Shown piece after piece: positions 16,210-24,245 of a DNA stretch of 64,000 nucleotides. Made by a program: the position numbers and the translations under genes. This DNA comes from Shewanella zhangzhouensis. Lineage in GTDB: Bacteria; Pseudomonadota; Gammaproteobacteria; Enterobacterales; Shewanellaceae. Location: contig NZ_CP080414.1 of assembly GCF_019457615.1 (NCBI RefSeq), positions 3,421,501 to 3,485,500 on the forward strand, in the 5' to 3' direction. How positions within the stretch are numbered: the first letter of the stretch is position 1; every line of letters begins with the position of its first letter. The notes below the pieces were generated by a model, which was not told the DNA's origin, ran no database searches, and saw only the letters and a list, made by a program, of their open reading frames with translations.

Positions 16210-17505
16210 TTACAGGTTGGGCGTCAGGCGGACACCACGGCGCCAGCCCATGGCCCGGCTTGCCAGCGGCGCCTTGAGCGGCGGACACCAGGACAGCAGC
16301 CGAAGCCCCAAACTGCGCCCGGCCACCAGCGGCCAATATTGATTGGAAAAGCCCCGAACCAGGGATTCGATGGCCAGCAGGGTCTCGCGTCTGTCGTGCT
16401 CGCGAAGTGCCAGATAACGATGCAGCAAGCGAATATCACCCACATCCGCCCGACTGTTTTCACTCAGGGCGCTGTGCAATACCCTCGTCAGGTCCACTAT
16501 GTCCCTGAGACCCAGGTTAAAGCCCTGACCGGCGATGGGATGCAGGGTTTGGGCGGCATTGCCAACAAATACGCAGCGATGGTGAATGGGTCTTGGCATC
16601 CAGGAAAGCTTCAGGGGATAACGCTGGCGATTACCGGCACCAAGGAAGACGCCGGCCCGATTGCCAAAGGCCTGCTGCAATTGACTCACAAAGCGTTGCT
16701 CATCGCATTCTTGCAGCACCTTGGCTTGTTCGGGAGCCAGCGCCCACACCAACGAGAGCCGTGACTCTCCATTGATGGGCGCCATGGGTAACAAGGCCAA
16801 AGGCCCGGTGTCGGTAAAGCGCTCCCAGGCCCAGTGTTCGTGGGGCTGCCGGGTTACCACATTGGCAATCACCGCTTCCTGGTCGAAGTCCACCTGCTCC
16901 AGGGGTAAATTAAAGTGGCTGCGCACGGCGGAGCCCAAACCATCGGCAGCGACCACAAGCTTGGCACTCAGCCTTTTACCCGATTCGAGCAGCAGTGTAT
17001 GTGCATCCTGACCGGCCTCCATACCCACCATGCCATCGGGACACAGCAGTTGGATACGGGTCTTGGCGATGGCATCAAACAACGCCTTGCCCACGGCCTC
17101 AAGCTCAACCACCTGCCCAAGGTAGGGCAGGCCAAAGGCGCTGCTGTTGAGCTCGGTCATGCCGAAATGACCACGGTCTGAGACGTGAATATCGGTAATG
17201 GGCGTGCCGAGCCGGCTTAGGTGTCGCCACACACCGAGGCGCTTGAGCTCCTCAATGGAGCCTTCGGCGACGGCGATGGCACGGGCATCGAAGCCAGGAT
17301 GTTCGTCGCCCGGCGCCCTGGCTTCAATCAGGGCGATGGAAAGGGAAGTACCTGAGGATTTGCAGAGCTGTTCAAGGGCCAGCGCCAGGGTTGCACCGGC
17401 CATGGCGCCGCCCACTATGGCGATATCGACAGCCTGGCTTGCCTGAGATGCAACGTCAGGCGCATCGTCAACGGCAGTTGGGTTAGTGTGACGGGTGTCG
17501 TCCAT
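16210..17505 (-). CDS. ubiH: 2-octaprenyl-6-methoxyphenyl hydroxylase
   Basis: A 431-residue FAD monooxygenase of ubiquinone biosynthesis. Motifs are GGAMAGATLA near residue 32, 'VVAADGLGSAVRSH' and 'FVGNAAQTLHPIAGQGFNLGLRD'. Compared with E. coli UbiH (about 392 residues) it has an N-terminal extension of about 25 polar residues before the flavin motif. The chosen ATG has GAGGAG nine bases upstream, so the extension is probably real. The gene lies between ygfB and ubiI. In E. coli, pepP sits between ygfB and ubiH, and it is absent here. Confidence 0.9.
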   Translation of the reverse strand: MDDTRHTNPTAVDDAPDVASQASQAVDIAIVGGAMAGATLALALEQLCKSSGTSLSIALIEARAPGDEHPGFDARAIAVAEGSIEELKRLGVWRHLSRLGTPITDIHVSDRGHFGMTELNSSAFGLPYLGQVVELEAVGKALFDAIAKTRIQLLCPDGMVGMEAGQDAHTLLLESGKRLSAKLVVAADGLGSAVRSHFNLPLEQVDFDQEAVIANVVTRQPHEHWAWERFTDTGPLALLPMAPINGESRLSLVWALAPEQAKVLQECDEQRFVSQLQQAFGNRAGVFLGAGNRQRYPLKLSWMPRPIHHRCVFVGNAAQTLHPIAGQGFNLGLRDIVDLTRVLHSALSENSRADVGDIRLLHRYLALREHDRRETLLAIESLVRGFSNQYWPLVAGRSLGLRLLSWCPPLKAPLASRAMGWRRGVRLTPNL

Positions 17506-17535
17506 GGTGCACAGCTCCTCGAAGTCCCGCCAATA

Positions 17536-18111
17536 TCAATGCAGATTATTGCTGGGCTGTATGGCGCCGCCGCCATCCTGGGGGCCAAATTCCTGGTAGC
17601 AATGAATGGCCGCCATACGCACAAACTCAAGGATTTCGACATAGGCGGTTTCAGACTCTTCATCATCCACTACATCGAATTCGACCTGGGCCACGGCGGC
17701 GAGATCGGCAATCACTTCGCGCACATCTTCCGAGGCCTGATTAAGCCCCGGCTGGATAATGGCAAGCCCGGTCAGAAAACTCTGCACCCACAGCGACAGG
17801 GCTTCGACTCGGTCACACAGGGGCTCTTCTTCTTCGGGCAAAAGCGGCATAAAACCAAAGTCGATTTCCCCCAGACGGGCCTGGGTGTCCACAAACAGCT
17901 CTTCCACCAGGGCTTGCAGCTCAGCGGGCAATGATTGCCCGTCGTTCATCAGCTCAAGCAGGGGCTTAAGCCAGGCCCCCCGACCCTGCTCTACGCCACC
18001 GGCAATCAAGCCGACCATGGCGCCGTGCACTTCCACCGGATGCTGACCAATTTCAGCCGCTTCCAGCGCGCCGAGCAGTTTTTCAATTTTGAGGGAGGGT
18101 GGGGTTGCCAT
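17536..18111 (-). CDS. ygfB: UPF0149 family protein YgfB
   Basis: A 191-residue protein of the YgfB/YecA (UPF0149) family. Family features are 'HPVEVHGAMVGLIAGG', 'WVQSFLTGL' and the C-terminal 'YVEILEFVRMAAIHCYQEFG'. It is an all-helical cytoplasmic protein of uncertain role. The frame runs 47 codons upstream, but the ATG at 18111 gives the family length and a typical N terminus. It begins the ygfB-ubiH-ubiI operon and diverges from zapA across about 250 bases, as in E. coli. Confidence 0.9.
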   Translation of the reverse strand: MATPPSLKIEKLLGALEAAEIGQHPVEVHGAMVGLIAGGVEQGRGAWLKPLLELMNDGQSLPAELQALVEELFVDTQARLGEIDFGFMPLLPEEEEPLCDRVEALSLWVQSFLTGLAIIQPGLNQASEDVREVIADLAAVAQVEFDVVDDEESETAYVEILEFVRMAAIHCYQEFGPQDGGGAIQPSNNLH

Positions 18112-18360
18112 AATTGAGTGTCCAGAGCCTAAACGCAATGTGCCAATGCTAACAGACGCCAGCGGTAGTGACCAAGTTTGCAAACAGGGGTTTGTGGCAA
18201 TTTTGCGTGACATTGGCTCAATAATCATCTTTTGCCTCAGGCCGTTGCTCACGCAAGCAGCAAACTCGTTTTCAGCGCGGCCTCAACGCGGCTCCGGCCT
18301 TGCACTTTTGCAACCCGCCTTATATAGTCCGCCACATAAAGACCACCACAGGGATAGCCC

Positions 18361-18669
18361 ATGAGCAGTAGCGCCATTGATATCATCCTCCTTGGACGCA
18401 CCTACTCCATCGCCTGTCCAGTCGGACAAGAAGCGGCACTGAGGGCGGTGGCACAAAAGCTTGAGCAGCAGCTGACGTCACTTCGTGGCCGCACCAGCAA
18501 TCTGAGCCGGGAAGATCTGGCCATGATGGCGGCATTAAATCTCGGTCACGAGTTGCACGAAGAACAGCGAAAGAATCAAGACTATATGCAGCAAATGGAC
18601 GACCGAATCCGCCTGCTGCAGCGAACGCTCGAACAAGCTTTGGTTGAGCGAAGCCACAAGGAAGATTAA
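18361..18669 (+). CDS. zapA: Cell division protein ZapA
   Basis: A 102-residue FtsZ-associated protein that promotes bundling of the division ring. The N-terminal beta domain ('IDIILLGRTYSIACPVGQEAALRAVAQKLEQQL') and the long C-terminal coiled coil (about 65-98) are both present. The length and position, divergent from ygfB and just upstream of 6S RNA, match E. coli. The 6S RNA begins about 28 bases after the stop codon, so the RNA may be processed from a zapA transcript or have its own promoter. Confidence 0.94.
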   Translation: MSSSAIDIILLGRTYSIACPVGQEAALRAVAQKLEQQLTSLRGRTSNLSREDLAMMAALNLGHELHEEQRKNQDYMQQMDDRIRLLQRTLEQALVERSHKED

Positions 18670-18696
18670 ACTGATTACAGGTTTTGCGCCGGGTAC

Positions 18697-18902
18697 ATTC
18701 CCTGTGTAACACCACCAAATTTGCTCCCTGGGTTGTGCGCCAGCTGGTAATGTCCCTGTGCCGATATTTTTGACTTTAGGGCAGGTGTTTTACCGACATT
18801 GAGCAGGCTCGGCTCGTACCGAGAAGCCTTAGGAAGTAATCGCAGGCCCGCCTTGAACCTACGGTTCAAGGGCTACACCGGCAGCGGCATTCCGGGGAGC
18901 AT
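18697..18902 (+). ncRNA. ssrS: 6S RNA
   Basis: This is a regulatory RNA that mimics an open promoter and sequesters sigma-70 RNA polymerase. Recognisable conserved blocks are the 'GTCCCTGTGCCGATATTT' segment, 'GAGCAGGCTCGG' followed by 'CCGAGAAGCCTTA', and the late hairpin 'CCTTGAACCTACGGTTCAAG'. 'GCAGCGGCATTCCGGGGAG' closes the molecule. All appear in the same order as in E. coli 6S RNA, and the genes on either side (zapA, 5-formyl-THF cyclo-ligase) are the expected ones. The ends are estimated to within about ten bases. Confidence 0.92.
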
Positions 18903-18910
18903 CTCAACTT

Positions 18911-19621
18911 ATGACGGTATCCGTCACATCCAACGCGACTATCGCCCAACGTGCGAAAGCACAAGAAGGCTTAAACGCCGATGCGCCAATTAGCTCAAGT
19001 ACTGAAGCACTGGGCAACATGAGTGCTGAAGCTCTGGCCAGCATAAGTGCGAATGCGTCGCGCAGTACCATACGAAAACACGTTCGTGCCCTGAGGCGCG
19101 CCCTCAGCGGTGATGTTCAGGCATCGGCTGCCCTCCAGGCAGCGCAGCATCTGTTGACTGAGCTGGATGGCGCCCGCGCCATTGCCCTTTATCTTGAAAA
19201 CGACGGTGAAATCAGCACCCGTCCCCTGATTGAAGCCCTGTGGCAACAAGGGGTCGACGTGTATTTGCCCGTGCTGCATCCCTTCGCCGAAGGCCATTTA
19301 CTCTTTATCCGTTACGATAAACACAGCAAGATGCGCGACAACCTTTACGGTATCCCCGAGCCCGTGATGGCCTGCCACCGCCTGTGCCCGGCCTACCGGC
19401 TCGACGCCATCATCACCCCTCTGGTCGCCTTCGATGACAGCGGCAACCGCCTCGGCATGGGCGGCGGCTTTTACGACCGCACCCTGTCTCATCTGCCAGA
19501 CAGTACCCGGGTAATAGGCCTTGCCCACGATTGTCAGCGCCTGCCTGCCCTGCCCGTTGAGGCCTGGGATGTGCCGCTGCCAAAGATAATCACCCCCTCA
19601 AAGGTGTTTAACTTCAGCTAA
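18911..19621 (+). CDS. ygfA: 5-formyltetrahydrofolate cyclo-ligase
   Basis: A 236-residue enzyme that converts 5-formyl-THF to 5,10-methenyl-THF using ATP. Family motifs are 'RSTIRKHVRALRRAL', 'LPVLHPFAEGHLLFIRY', 'GIPEP' and the phosphate-binding 'NRLGMGGGFYDRTL'. The first 50 residues precede the conserved domain and are absent from the E. coli protein. An internal ATG at 19019 would give a 200-residue protein of normal length. The upstream ATG has GGGGAG 11 bases before it, inside the 3' end of 6S RNA, so the true start is open. The gene follows 6S RNA directly, as in E. coli where ssrS and ygfA are co-transcribed. Confidence 0.9.
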   Translation: MTVSVTSNATIAQRAKAQEGLNADAPISSSTEALGNMSAEALASISANASRSTIRKHVRALRRALSGDVQASAALQAAQHLLTELDGARAIALYLENDGEISTRPLIEALWQQGVDVYLPVLHPFAEGHLLFIRYDKHSKMRDNLYGIPEPVMACHRLCPAYRLDAIITPLVAFDDSGNRLGMGGGFYDRTLSHLPDSTRVIGLAHDCQRLPALPVEAWDVPLPKIITPSKVFNFS

Positions 19622-19724
19622 CACTCACCTTATATTCCACCTTGCGCATTCCACATAGTGGCGAGGCGTTTTTGCGCTAACCCCGATGCAAAGGCTCATC
19701 AAGTCCGGGGTGAAGATTCACTGG

Positions 19725-19820
19725 CTGTCTTTCTGTCGGTCTTTCTGTCGGTCTTTCTGTCGGTCTTTCTAGCTGTCTTTCTGTCGGTCTTTCTAGCTGT
19801 CTTTCTGTCGGCCTTTCTTG
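19725..19820 (+). repeat. 12-bp tandem repeat (minisatellite), about 8 copies
   Basis: About eight head-to-tail 12-base units alternate between TCGGTCTTTCTG and GCTGTCTTTCTG types, with the last unit diverged. The unit length is a multiple of three. In one plus-strand frame (GTG at 19658, 67 codons) it reads as repeated hydrophobic LSVF/LAVF tetrapeptides. In a minus frame it reads as TDRK/TARK repeats. Neither frame has a good ribosome site, so I treat it as non-coding. Confidence 0.85.
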
Positions 19821-19888
19821 CTTTGGGACTTTCAGGCGCTCGCCCCCTTTGGGTAAGATAGAGTTACCCTTAGCTGAATTAGCCCCTT

Positions 19889-20350
19889 ATGCCGCCAAGA
19901 CTCGAACGCGCAGGTAAAATCGACAGTGCCAACCGTGCCCGCGCCAAACTGGAAATGATGGAAAATGCTTACCACGCCCTGAAGCAGCGACAGTCTCCTT
20001 ATAAGACATTGCTCGGCAGCCTCCTGGGGGCGGTATTGGCGCTGATGGGCTTTGTGATGATTGCTGCAGCGGACACCGGCATGGTGTTTTTATATCTGCT
20101 GCCGCCTACTCTGATTGGTCTTGGTGCCAGGATTGTCGGCCAATGTTTTGAATGGCCACTGCTTTTAATCCCCGGCGCCAGTGCGGCCTTCGTGTATCTG
20201 ACTGTTTTTGGTTATGTGTTGCCCTTTCAAAGTGCCGACTTGATAGTGGTACCACTGGGTATCGCCCTCGCCGTTTTCCTCGCCCGAAGACCCCTTTCTG
20301 ACCTTGAGAAAAACGCTCTCTGGCAAGCCAGGTTGGGCAAGTTTGACTGA
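19889..20350 (+). CDS. Hypothetical inner-membrane protein
   Basis: A 153-residue protein with a basic, helical N-terminal segment of about 38 residues, then three to four transmembrane helices (about 40-62, 66-86, 90-110 and 115-132). A short charged cytoplasmic tail follows ('RRPLSDLEKNALWQARLGKFD'). No enzyme motif is visible. It resembles small uncharacterised Shewanella membrane proteins, and I can assign no function. It begins about 70 bases after the minisatellite and has no co-directional neighbour closer than 240 bases. Confidence 0.7.
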   Translation: MPPRLERAGKIDSANRARAKLEMMENAYHALKQRQSPYKTLLGSLLGAVLALMGFVMIAAADTGMVFLYLLPPTLIGLGARIVGQCFEWPLLLIPGASAAFVYLTVFGYVLPFQSADLIVVPLGIALAVFLARRPLSDLEKNALWQARLGKFD

Positions 20351-20432
20351 GGGGCTCGATACAGCTGTCCGCTCCAATCGCTTTTAAGCATAAGCCAAGC
20401 CAACTTTTTAACTTCCAAACCCATTTCTTAAC

Positions 20433-20456
20433 AAAGCTTGCGCCAACGCAAGCTTT
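20433..20456. terminator. Hairpin downstream of the membrane-protein gene
   Basis: AAAGCTTGCG (20433-20442) and CGCAAGCTTT (20447-20456) form a perfect 10-bp stem with a CCAA loop. No T-run follows on the plus strand, so it may be a weak terminator or a transcript-stabilising structure. Confidence 0.45.
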
Positions 20457-20596
20457 GCGTCCCTAGCAAGAAAACAGCGCCTTAAACTTGATTGCGATCA
20501 AACATCTGCATCATCAAGTCTTCATACTGAAGCCATCAAAAAGCGGGCGTGAAATAAGCCCCCTGTCCATGACAAACCTTCAAAAGGAATTCGGTT

Positions 20597-20794
20597 ATGA
20601 AATCAGAAGTCGTTGTTCTGCTCCTTGCAACCCTCGCCCTGGTCGTGGCACTGGTAGGTCATATTGCAATCGGCTTTATGCTGAATGTCAGCGCCTTGGG
20701 TATGGTGGCAGCGCCCGTGCCCTTTGTATTGATGTTGGTGGCCGTGATAGCGGTGAAATACGCCGCCGCCCACGATAAACCCGCTCATCACTGA
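20597..20794 (+). CDS. Small two-helix membrane protein
   Basis: A 65-residue protein with two predicted membrane helices (about 4-27 and 33-54) joined by a short loop, and a His-rich C terminus ('AAAHDKPAHH'). The ATG has AAAAGGA upstream at good spacing. It ends at a strong terminator shared with the convergent flavodoxin-like gene. The function is unknown. The terminal His residues might bind metal, but this is speculation. Confidence 0.65.
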   Translation: MKSEVVVLLLATLALVVALVGHIAIGFMLNVSALGMVAAPVPFVLMLVAVIAVKYAAAHDKPAHH

Positions 20795-20831
20795 TTGGCG
20801 AGTACGCCGGGTTGTAGCTACGTCTTTCACA

Positions 20832-20861
20832 AAAAACGCAGTGCCAGGCACTGCGTTTTTT
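20832..20861. terminator. Bidirectional terminator
   Basis: AAAAACGCAGTGC and its mirror GCACTGCGTTTTT form a perfect stem with a 3-base loop. T-runs lie on both strands, between convergent genes. Confidence 0.85.
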
Positions 20862-20877
20862 ATTGCCCGAAAAGCCA

Positions 20878-21447
20878 TCACTCCCCTTCTCGGCCAAAGA
20901 TTTTTATGCTCTGTTGCCAGAGCTCAAGACATTCTGCCGTCACCCAGGACGCCGATGGGAAGTACATAGTGTTTGCCGGAGCAAAGCCACAAAACTGCAG
21001 GGTAAACCGGTCCAGCTGCGTCACGACAGATACAGCCTGCTCCTCGGCAAAGTCAGCTGGCGCATCCATGGTGAACATCAGTCGCGCGGTTTTGCCCTGC
21101 AGCAGCGGGATAGCAGCCTCGTTATTAGCGTCATAGCGAAAGGCAAAGCCAGGCAGCAGACTGCGGTCAAGCAGCCCTTTAAAGGCCGCGGGCAGGCTGC
21201 CCCACCAGATAGGGCTCACAATAACCAGATGCCCGGCCCAGCTGAGCGCCTGCTGAAAGTCCTCCAGGCAAGGCTCCAGTGGCTGCATCCCATAACCCTC
21301 TCTCAGGTTGGCATCAAAGACCATCTGTGACAGGTTAAAGCGCCTTACCCTGTGATACTCCCGCGCTTCGACTTCATACATATCCGCCAAATGTTTGCAC
21401 AGACTGTCGGCTTTCGGATTGGCATTTACTATCAGAATATTTTTCAT
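20878..21447 (-). CDS. NAD(P)H:quinone oxidoreductase / flavodoxin-like fold protein
   Basis: A 189-residue protein of the flavodoxin_2 family (KefF/MdaB/NQO group). The N terminus 'MKNILIVNANPKADSLCKHLADMY' is the FMN/FAD phosphate loop. 'IVSPIWWGSLPAAFKGLLDR' is the diagnostic family motif, followed by 'LLQGKTARLMFTMDAP'. Members are soluble two-electron quinone reductases. The ATG at 21447 has GGAG seven bases upstream, while the longer frame starts at a poor codon. A MerR regulator gene lies 68 bases upstream on the same strand and may form an operon with it. Confidence 0.8.
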   Translation of the reverse strand: MKNILIVNANPKADSLCKHLADMYEVEAREYHRVRRFNLSQMVFDANLREGYGMQPLEPCLEDFQQALSWAGHLVIVSPIWWGSLPAAFKGLLDRSLLPGFAFRYDANNEAAIPLLQGKTARLMFTMDAPADFAEEQAVSVVTQLDRFTLQFCGFAPANTMYFPSASWVTAECLELWQQSIKIFGREGE

Positions 21448-21515
21448 CCCCGTACTCCTTATCAAGGTTAACGAGGACGATTCTAAAGTCTCCCCTTAAG
21501 GGCAGAGTCAAGGGC

Positions 21516-21872
21516 TTAATCGCTGAGTCCCGGGCAATCGTCCATAGCCGAAAGACACTTATCCACCGTCGCCAGTTGCTGTTCCAGCCTGAGCTGCTGC
21601 GCCCGGATGTCCAGTTTAATGCCCTCGAGAAACCGGCGTATTTGCGGCCAGTCGAGGGTCTCGCCCCGGGCAGGCACCACGGCCGTGAGCTTGGTCAGTG
21701 GCACTCCCAGGGCTTTGGCATCGCGAATAAGGCGCAGCAGTTCGAGATCCTGTGACGAATAAACCCGATAGCGCCCATGGCGCTTCGGTGCGGGCAACAA
21801 GCCTTTTTGCTCATAAAAGCGGATCGCCTTAATGGAAAGTCCCGTAACCCTTGCCGCCTCACCTATGTACAT
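21516..21872 (-). CDS. MerR-family transcriptional regulator
   Basis: A 118-residue regulator. The N-terminal MerR winged helix is 'YIGEAARVTGLSIKAIRFYEQKGLLPAPKRHGRYRVYSSQDLELL'. A dimerisation coiled coil spans about 80-110, and the C-terminal 'DKCLSAMDDCPGL' has two cysteines. The Cys pair recalls metal or redox sensors such as CueR or SoxR, but the spacing does not match either exactly, so the signal is unknown. The ATG has GAGGAG upstream. It is probably co-transcribed with the quinone reductase-like gene downstream, suggesting a redox or electrophile response. Confidence 0.85.
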   Translation of the reverse strand: MYIGEAARVTGLSIKAIRFYEQKGLLPAPKRHGRYRVYSSQDLELLRLIRDAKALGVPLTKLTAVVPARGETLDWPQIRRFLEGIKLDIRAQQLRLEQQLATVDKCLSAMDDCPGLSD

Positions 21873-21930
21873 CTTCGCTCCTCATCCAGACACTCCTTAG
21901 CCAATGCATGCCCTATCCACGATCCCCGAA

Positions 21931-22977
21931 TCACAGCGTCAACCCGGCAGCGAGGTCCCGGGTAAGCTCTGCCGCCGGAACATCGCGGCAACCTGAGGTG
22001 TTTTGCCCGCACCACAGGGGGGAAAAGTCCCCCTTACCCTGCTGCTCCGCCGCCTGTCGCAGCAGCCCCATATCGATGGAGGCAAAGGGAAATGGCGGCG
22101 CAGCCTCATGCAAGGGGCCAAGCTCTGCCATGGCGCGATTGACTATGCCCCGGGCCGGTCTGCCGGAAAAAAGCGTGGTGATTTGAGTTTGCAGCGGTTG
22201 CTCAACGATGGCACGGCGATGGATAGCAGAGGTTTTGGCTTCATCGCACAATAGATACGCCGTGCCAATCTGCACCGCATCGGCCCCGGCTTTAAACGCA
22301 GCATTGATGTCGGCGGAGCAGCCAAGGCCACCGGCGGCAATGACGGGCACCGTCAGTCTATCCTTAACCAATGCCAGCAGCGCATGCAGCGGCTGCTGAG
22401 TACCCAACTCCATCGACAAAAACATGCCTCTGTGGCCACCGGCTTCAAGCCCCTGCAGTATAATGCCGTCGGCGCCGTTAGCCTCAAGCCACAGCGCCTC
22501 ATCGAGGGTGGTTGCCGAAGACAGCACCCTGGTGCCCCAGCTTTTTACCCGCTGCAACAAGGCCTTGTCCGGAAGCCCAAAATGAAAGCTGACAAAGGCT
22601 GGCCGCGCCGCTTCTATCACATCGGCTACGTCGTGGCTGAAGGGTTGGCGACTGGCCTTGGCCGGACCTGAAGAAGCGGTCACACCAAGTTCATCAAAAT
22701 AAGGTGCCAGCACCGACTGCCAGCGCTGACGGATGAGGTCCGGGTAATCACTTACCCTGTGACAAAAGAAGTTGAGATTAAAAGGTGCTGACGTTGCCGC
22801 CTGAATACGATGAATTTCAGCCTGCAGTACCTCATTACCCAACATACCGCAGGGCAAGGAACCCAAACCTCCGGCGTTGCATACCGCAATGGCAAGGTCA
22901 CTGTCCTGCACCCCGGCCATGGGGGCCTGGATGATGGGTAAAGCTGTGCCGAGAAACGGCTGTAATTTGTTGCTCAT
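21931..22977 (-). CDS. Nitronate monooxygenase family flavoprotein
   Basis: A 348-residue TIM-barrel FMN protein of the 2-nitropropane dioxygenase/nitronate monooxygenase family. Family signatures are 'PIIQAPMAGVQDSDLAIAVCNAGGLGSL', 'FNLNFFCH', 'GADGIILQGLEAGGHRG' and 'PVIAAGGLG' with 'GADAVQIGTAYLLCDEA'. It oxidises alkyl nitronates in characterised members. A GTG six bases upstream is possible, but the ATG at 22977 has GGAG at good spacing. It lies upstream of the MerR gene on the same strand with a 58-base gap. Confidence 0.87.
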   Translation of the reverse strand: MSNKLQPFLGTALPIIQAPMAGVQDSDLAIAVCNAGGLGSLPCGMLGNEVLQAEIHRIQAATSAPFNLNFFCHRVSDYPDLIRQRWQSVLAPYFDELGVTASSGPAKASRQPFSHDVADVIEAARPAFVSFHFGLPDKALLQRVKSWGTRVLSSATTLDEALWLEANGADGIILQGLEAGGHRGMFLSMELGTQQPLHALLALVKDRLTVPVIAAGGLGCSADINAAFKAGADAVQIGTAYLLCDEAKTSAIHRRAIVEQPLQTQITTLFSGRPARGIVNRAMAELGPLHEAAPPFPFASIDMGLLRQAAEQQGKGDFSPLWCGQNTSGCRDVPAAELTRDLAAGLTL

Positions 22978-23118
22978 TTCCACTCCCTGTGGTTACTTGC
23001 TGCAAACCCGGAGGTGACTCGGGCCTGGTCGACGACCGCCCGAGATACCAGCTGCCGCTTAGTCACTCATCCAAGCGCCTTGGGCAGGCGGTCAAAAGGG
23101 CAGCCAAATGGCAATGAA

Positions 23119-24045
23119 TCAATTTGCCTTGGCGGGTTTAAACTTTGCAATCAAGGTCATCACGAGCACGGCCACCGCCCCCGCGGCTATGCCAAAAAGC
23201 AGATTCAGCACACTCGGGGTAAAGAATTCGAGCACAGGGCCTATGGCCTCAATCGCCCCCACCCGCGCCGCCGCCGCATTGATGCCGTCGTGAAGCACGT
23301 GGATGCCGTGGGTAAGGATGCCGCCCCCCACCATAAACATGGCTGCCGTGCCCACAACAGATAAGAGTTTCATCAGTTTGGGGGCCGCCGCCAGCAGCAG
23401 GTTACCCAACATCCGGGCAAGCTTAGCGGTTTTACGCGACAGCCAGAGCCCCAAATCATCGAGTTTGACTATCCCGGCCACCAAACCATAGACACCTATG
23501 GTCATCAGCACCGCAATGATGGACAGGGTCGCGACCTGGGTCATAAAGGTTTGCTCGGCCACCACTCCCAGGGTGATGGCAATAATCTCGGCCGAGAGCA
23601 CAAAATCGGTGCGTATCGCCCCCTTCACCTTTTGCTTTTCATACTCTTTGGGGTCCATGCCCTTTGGCACCAACGCCTCGTGGGCATCTTCCCCATCCAC
23701 CGGCACATGCTTGGCTCTGGCATGCCAGAGCTTTTCAAAGCCTTCGAAACACAAAAACAGGCCGCCGAACATCAAGAGGGGCGTCACCAGCCAGGGGACA
23801 AAGGCGCTGATAAGCAGCGCCAGGGGAACCAGGATTAACTTATTGAGAAATGAGCCCCTGGCAACGGCCCACACCACGGGCAACTCCCGGTCGGCATTGA
23901 CCCCGGTTACCTGCTGGGCATTGAGGGCCAAATCGTCCCCCAGCACACCGGCGGTTTTCTTGGCAGCAACCTTACTCATCACAGACACATCATCCAGAAT
24001 GGTCGCAATATCATCCAGCAGGGTGAGCAAACTGGCTCCGGCCAT
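23119..24045 (-). CDS. DUF808 family membrane protein (YedI-like)
   Basis: A 308-residue inner-membrane protein. The family starts with 'AGASLLTLLDDIATILDDVSVMSKVAAKKTAGVLGDDLALNAQQV', which is present, followed by six or seven membrane helices. Also typical are 'LFLCFEGFEKLWH', 'KVKGAIRTDFVLSAEIIAI' and 'GILTHGIHVLHD'. The biochemical role of the family is not established. The ATG at 24045 has GGAG at good spacing; the longer frame is not needed. It is a single-gene unit, divergent from rpiA. Confidence 0.88.
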   Translation of the reverse strand: MAGASLLTLLDDIATILDDVSVMSKVAAKKTAGVLGDDLALNAQQVTGVNADRELPVVWAVARGSFLNKLILVPLALLISAFVPWLVTPLLMFGGLFLCFEGFEKLWHARAKHVPVDGEDAHEALVPKGMDPKEYEKQKVKGAIRTDFVLSAEIIAITLGVVAEQTFMTQVATLSIIAVLMTIGVYGLVAGIVKLDDLGLWLSRKTAKLARMLGNLLLAAAPKLMKLLSVVGTAAMFMVGGGILTHGIHVLHDGINAAAARVGAIEAIGPVLEFFTPSVLNLLFGIAAGAVAVLVMTLIAKFKPAKAN

Positions 24046-24197
24046 AACAACTCCTTGTGAAAACACTTAAATCGGTTGCGGTTATCCTAATCTATCCCTT
24101 TGGCAAAACGCACCCCTGGGATGCAAAAGTGTCAGAGACGTGGCAGCACAGGCAGGATTTTTGTTAGCCAACAACCACTTTTATAGCCACTTGCAGG

Positions 24198-24203
24198 TAT
24201 AAT
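24198..24203 (+). promoter_or_regulatory. Probable rpiA -10 box
   Basis: A perfect TATAAT preceded by GG lies 42 bases before the rpiA start, with no strong -35 element at standard spacing. The extended -10 context may compensate. Confidence 0.4.
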
Positions 24204-24245
24204 AAGGGCAATTTTTTTGCATTAAGTCGTTTACAGGACCTCACC

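Noticed and set aside
18675..18869. 64-codon minus-strand frame inside the 6S RNA gene
   Set aside because: Overlaps a well-supported structural RNA and has no independent support.
19658..19861. 67-codon hydrophobic repeat protein across the minisatellite
   Set aside because: GTG start without a ribosome site. The product outside the repeat is not protein-like.
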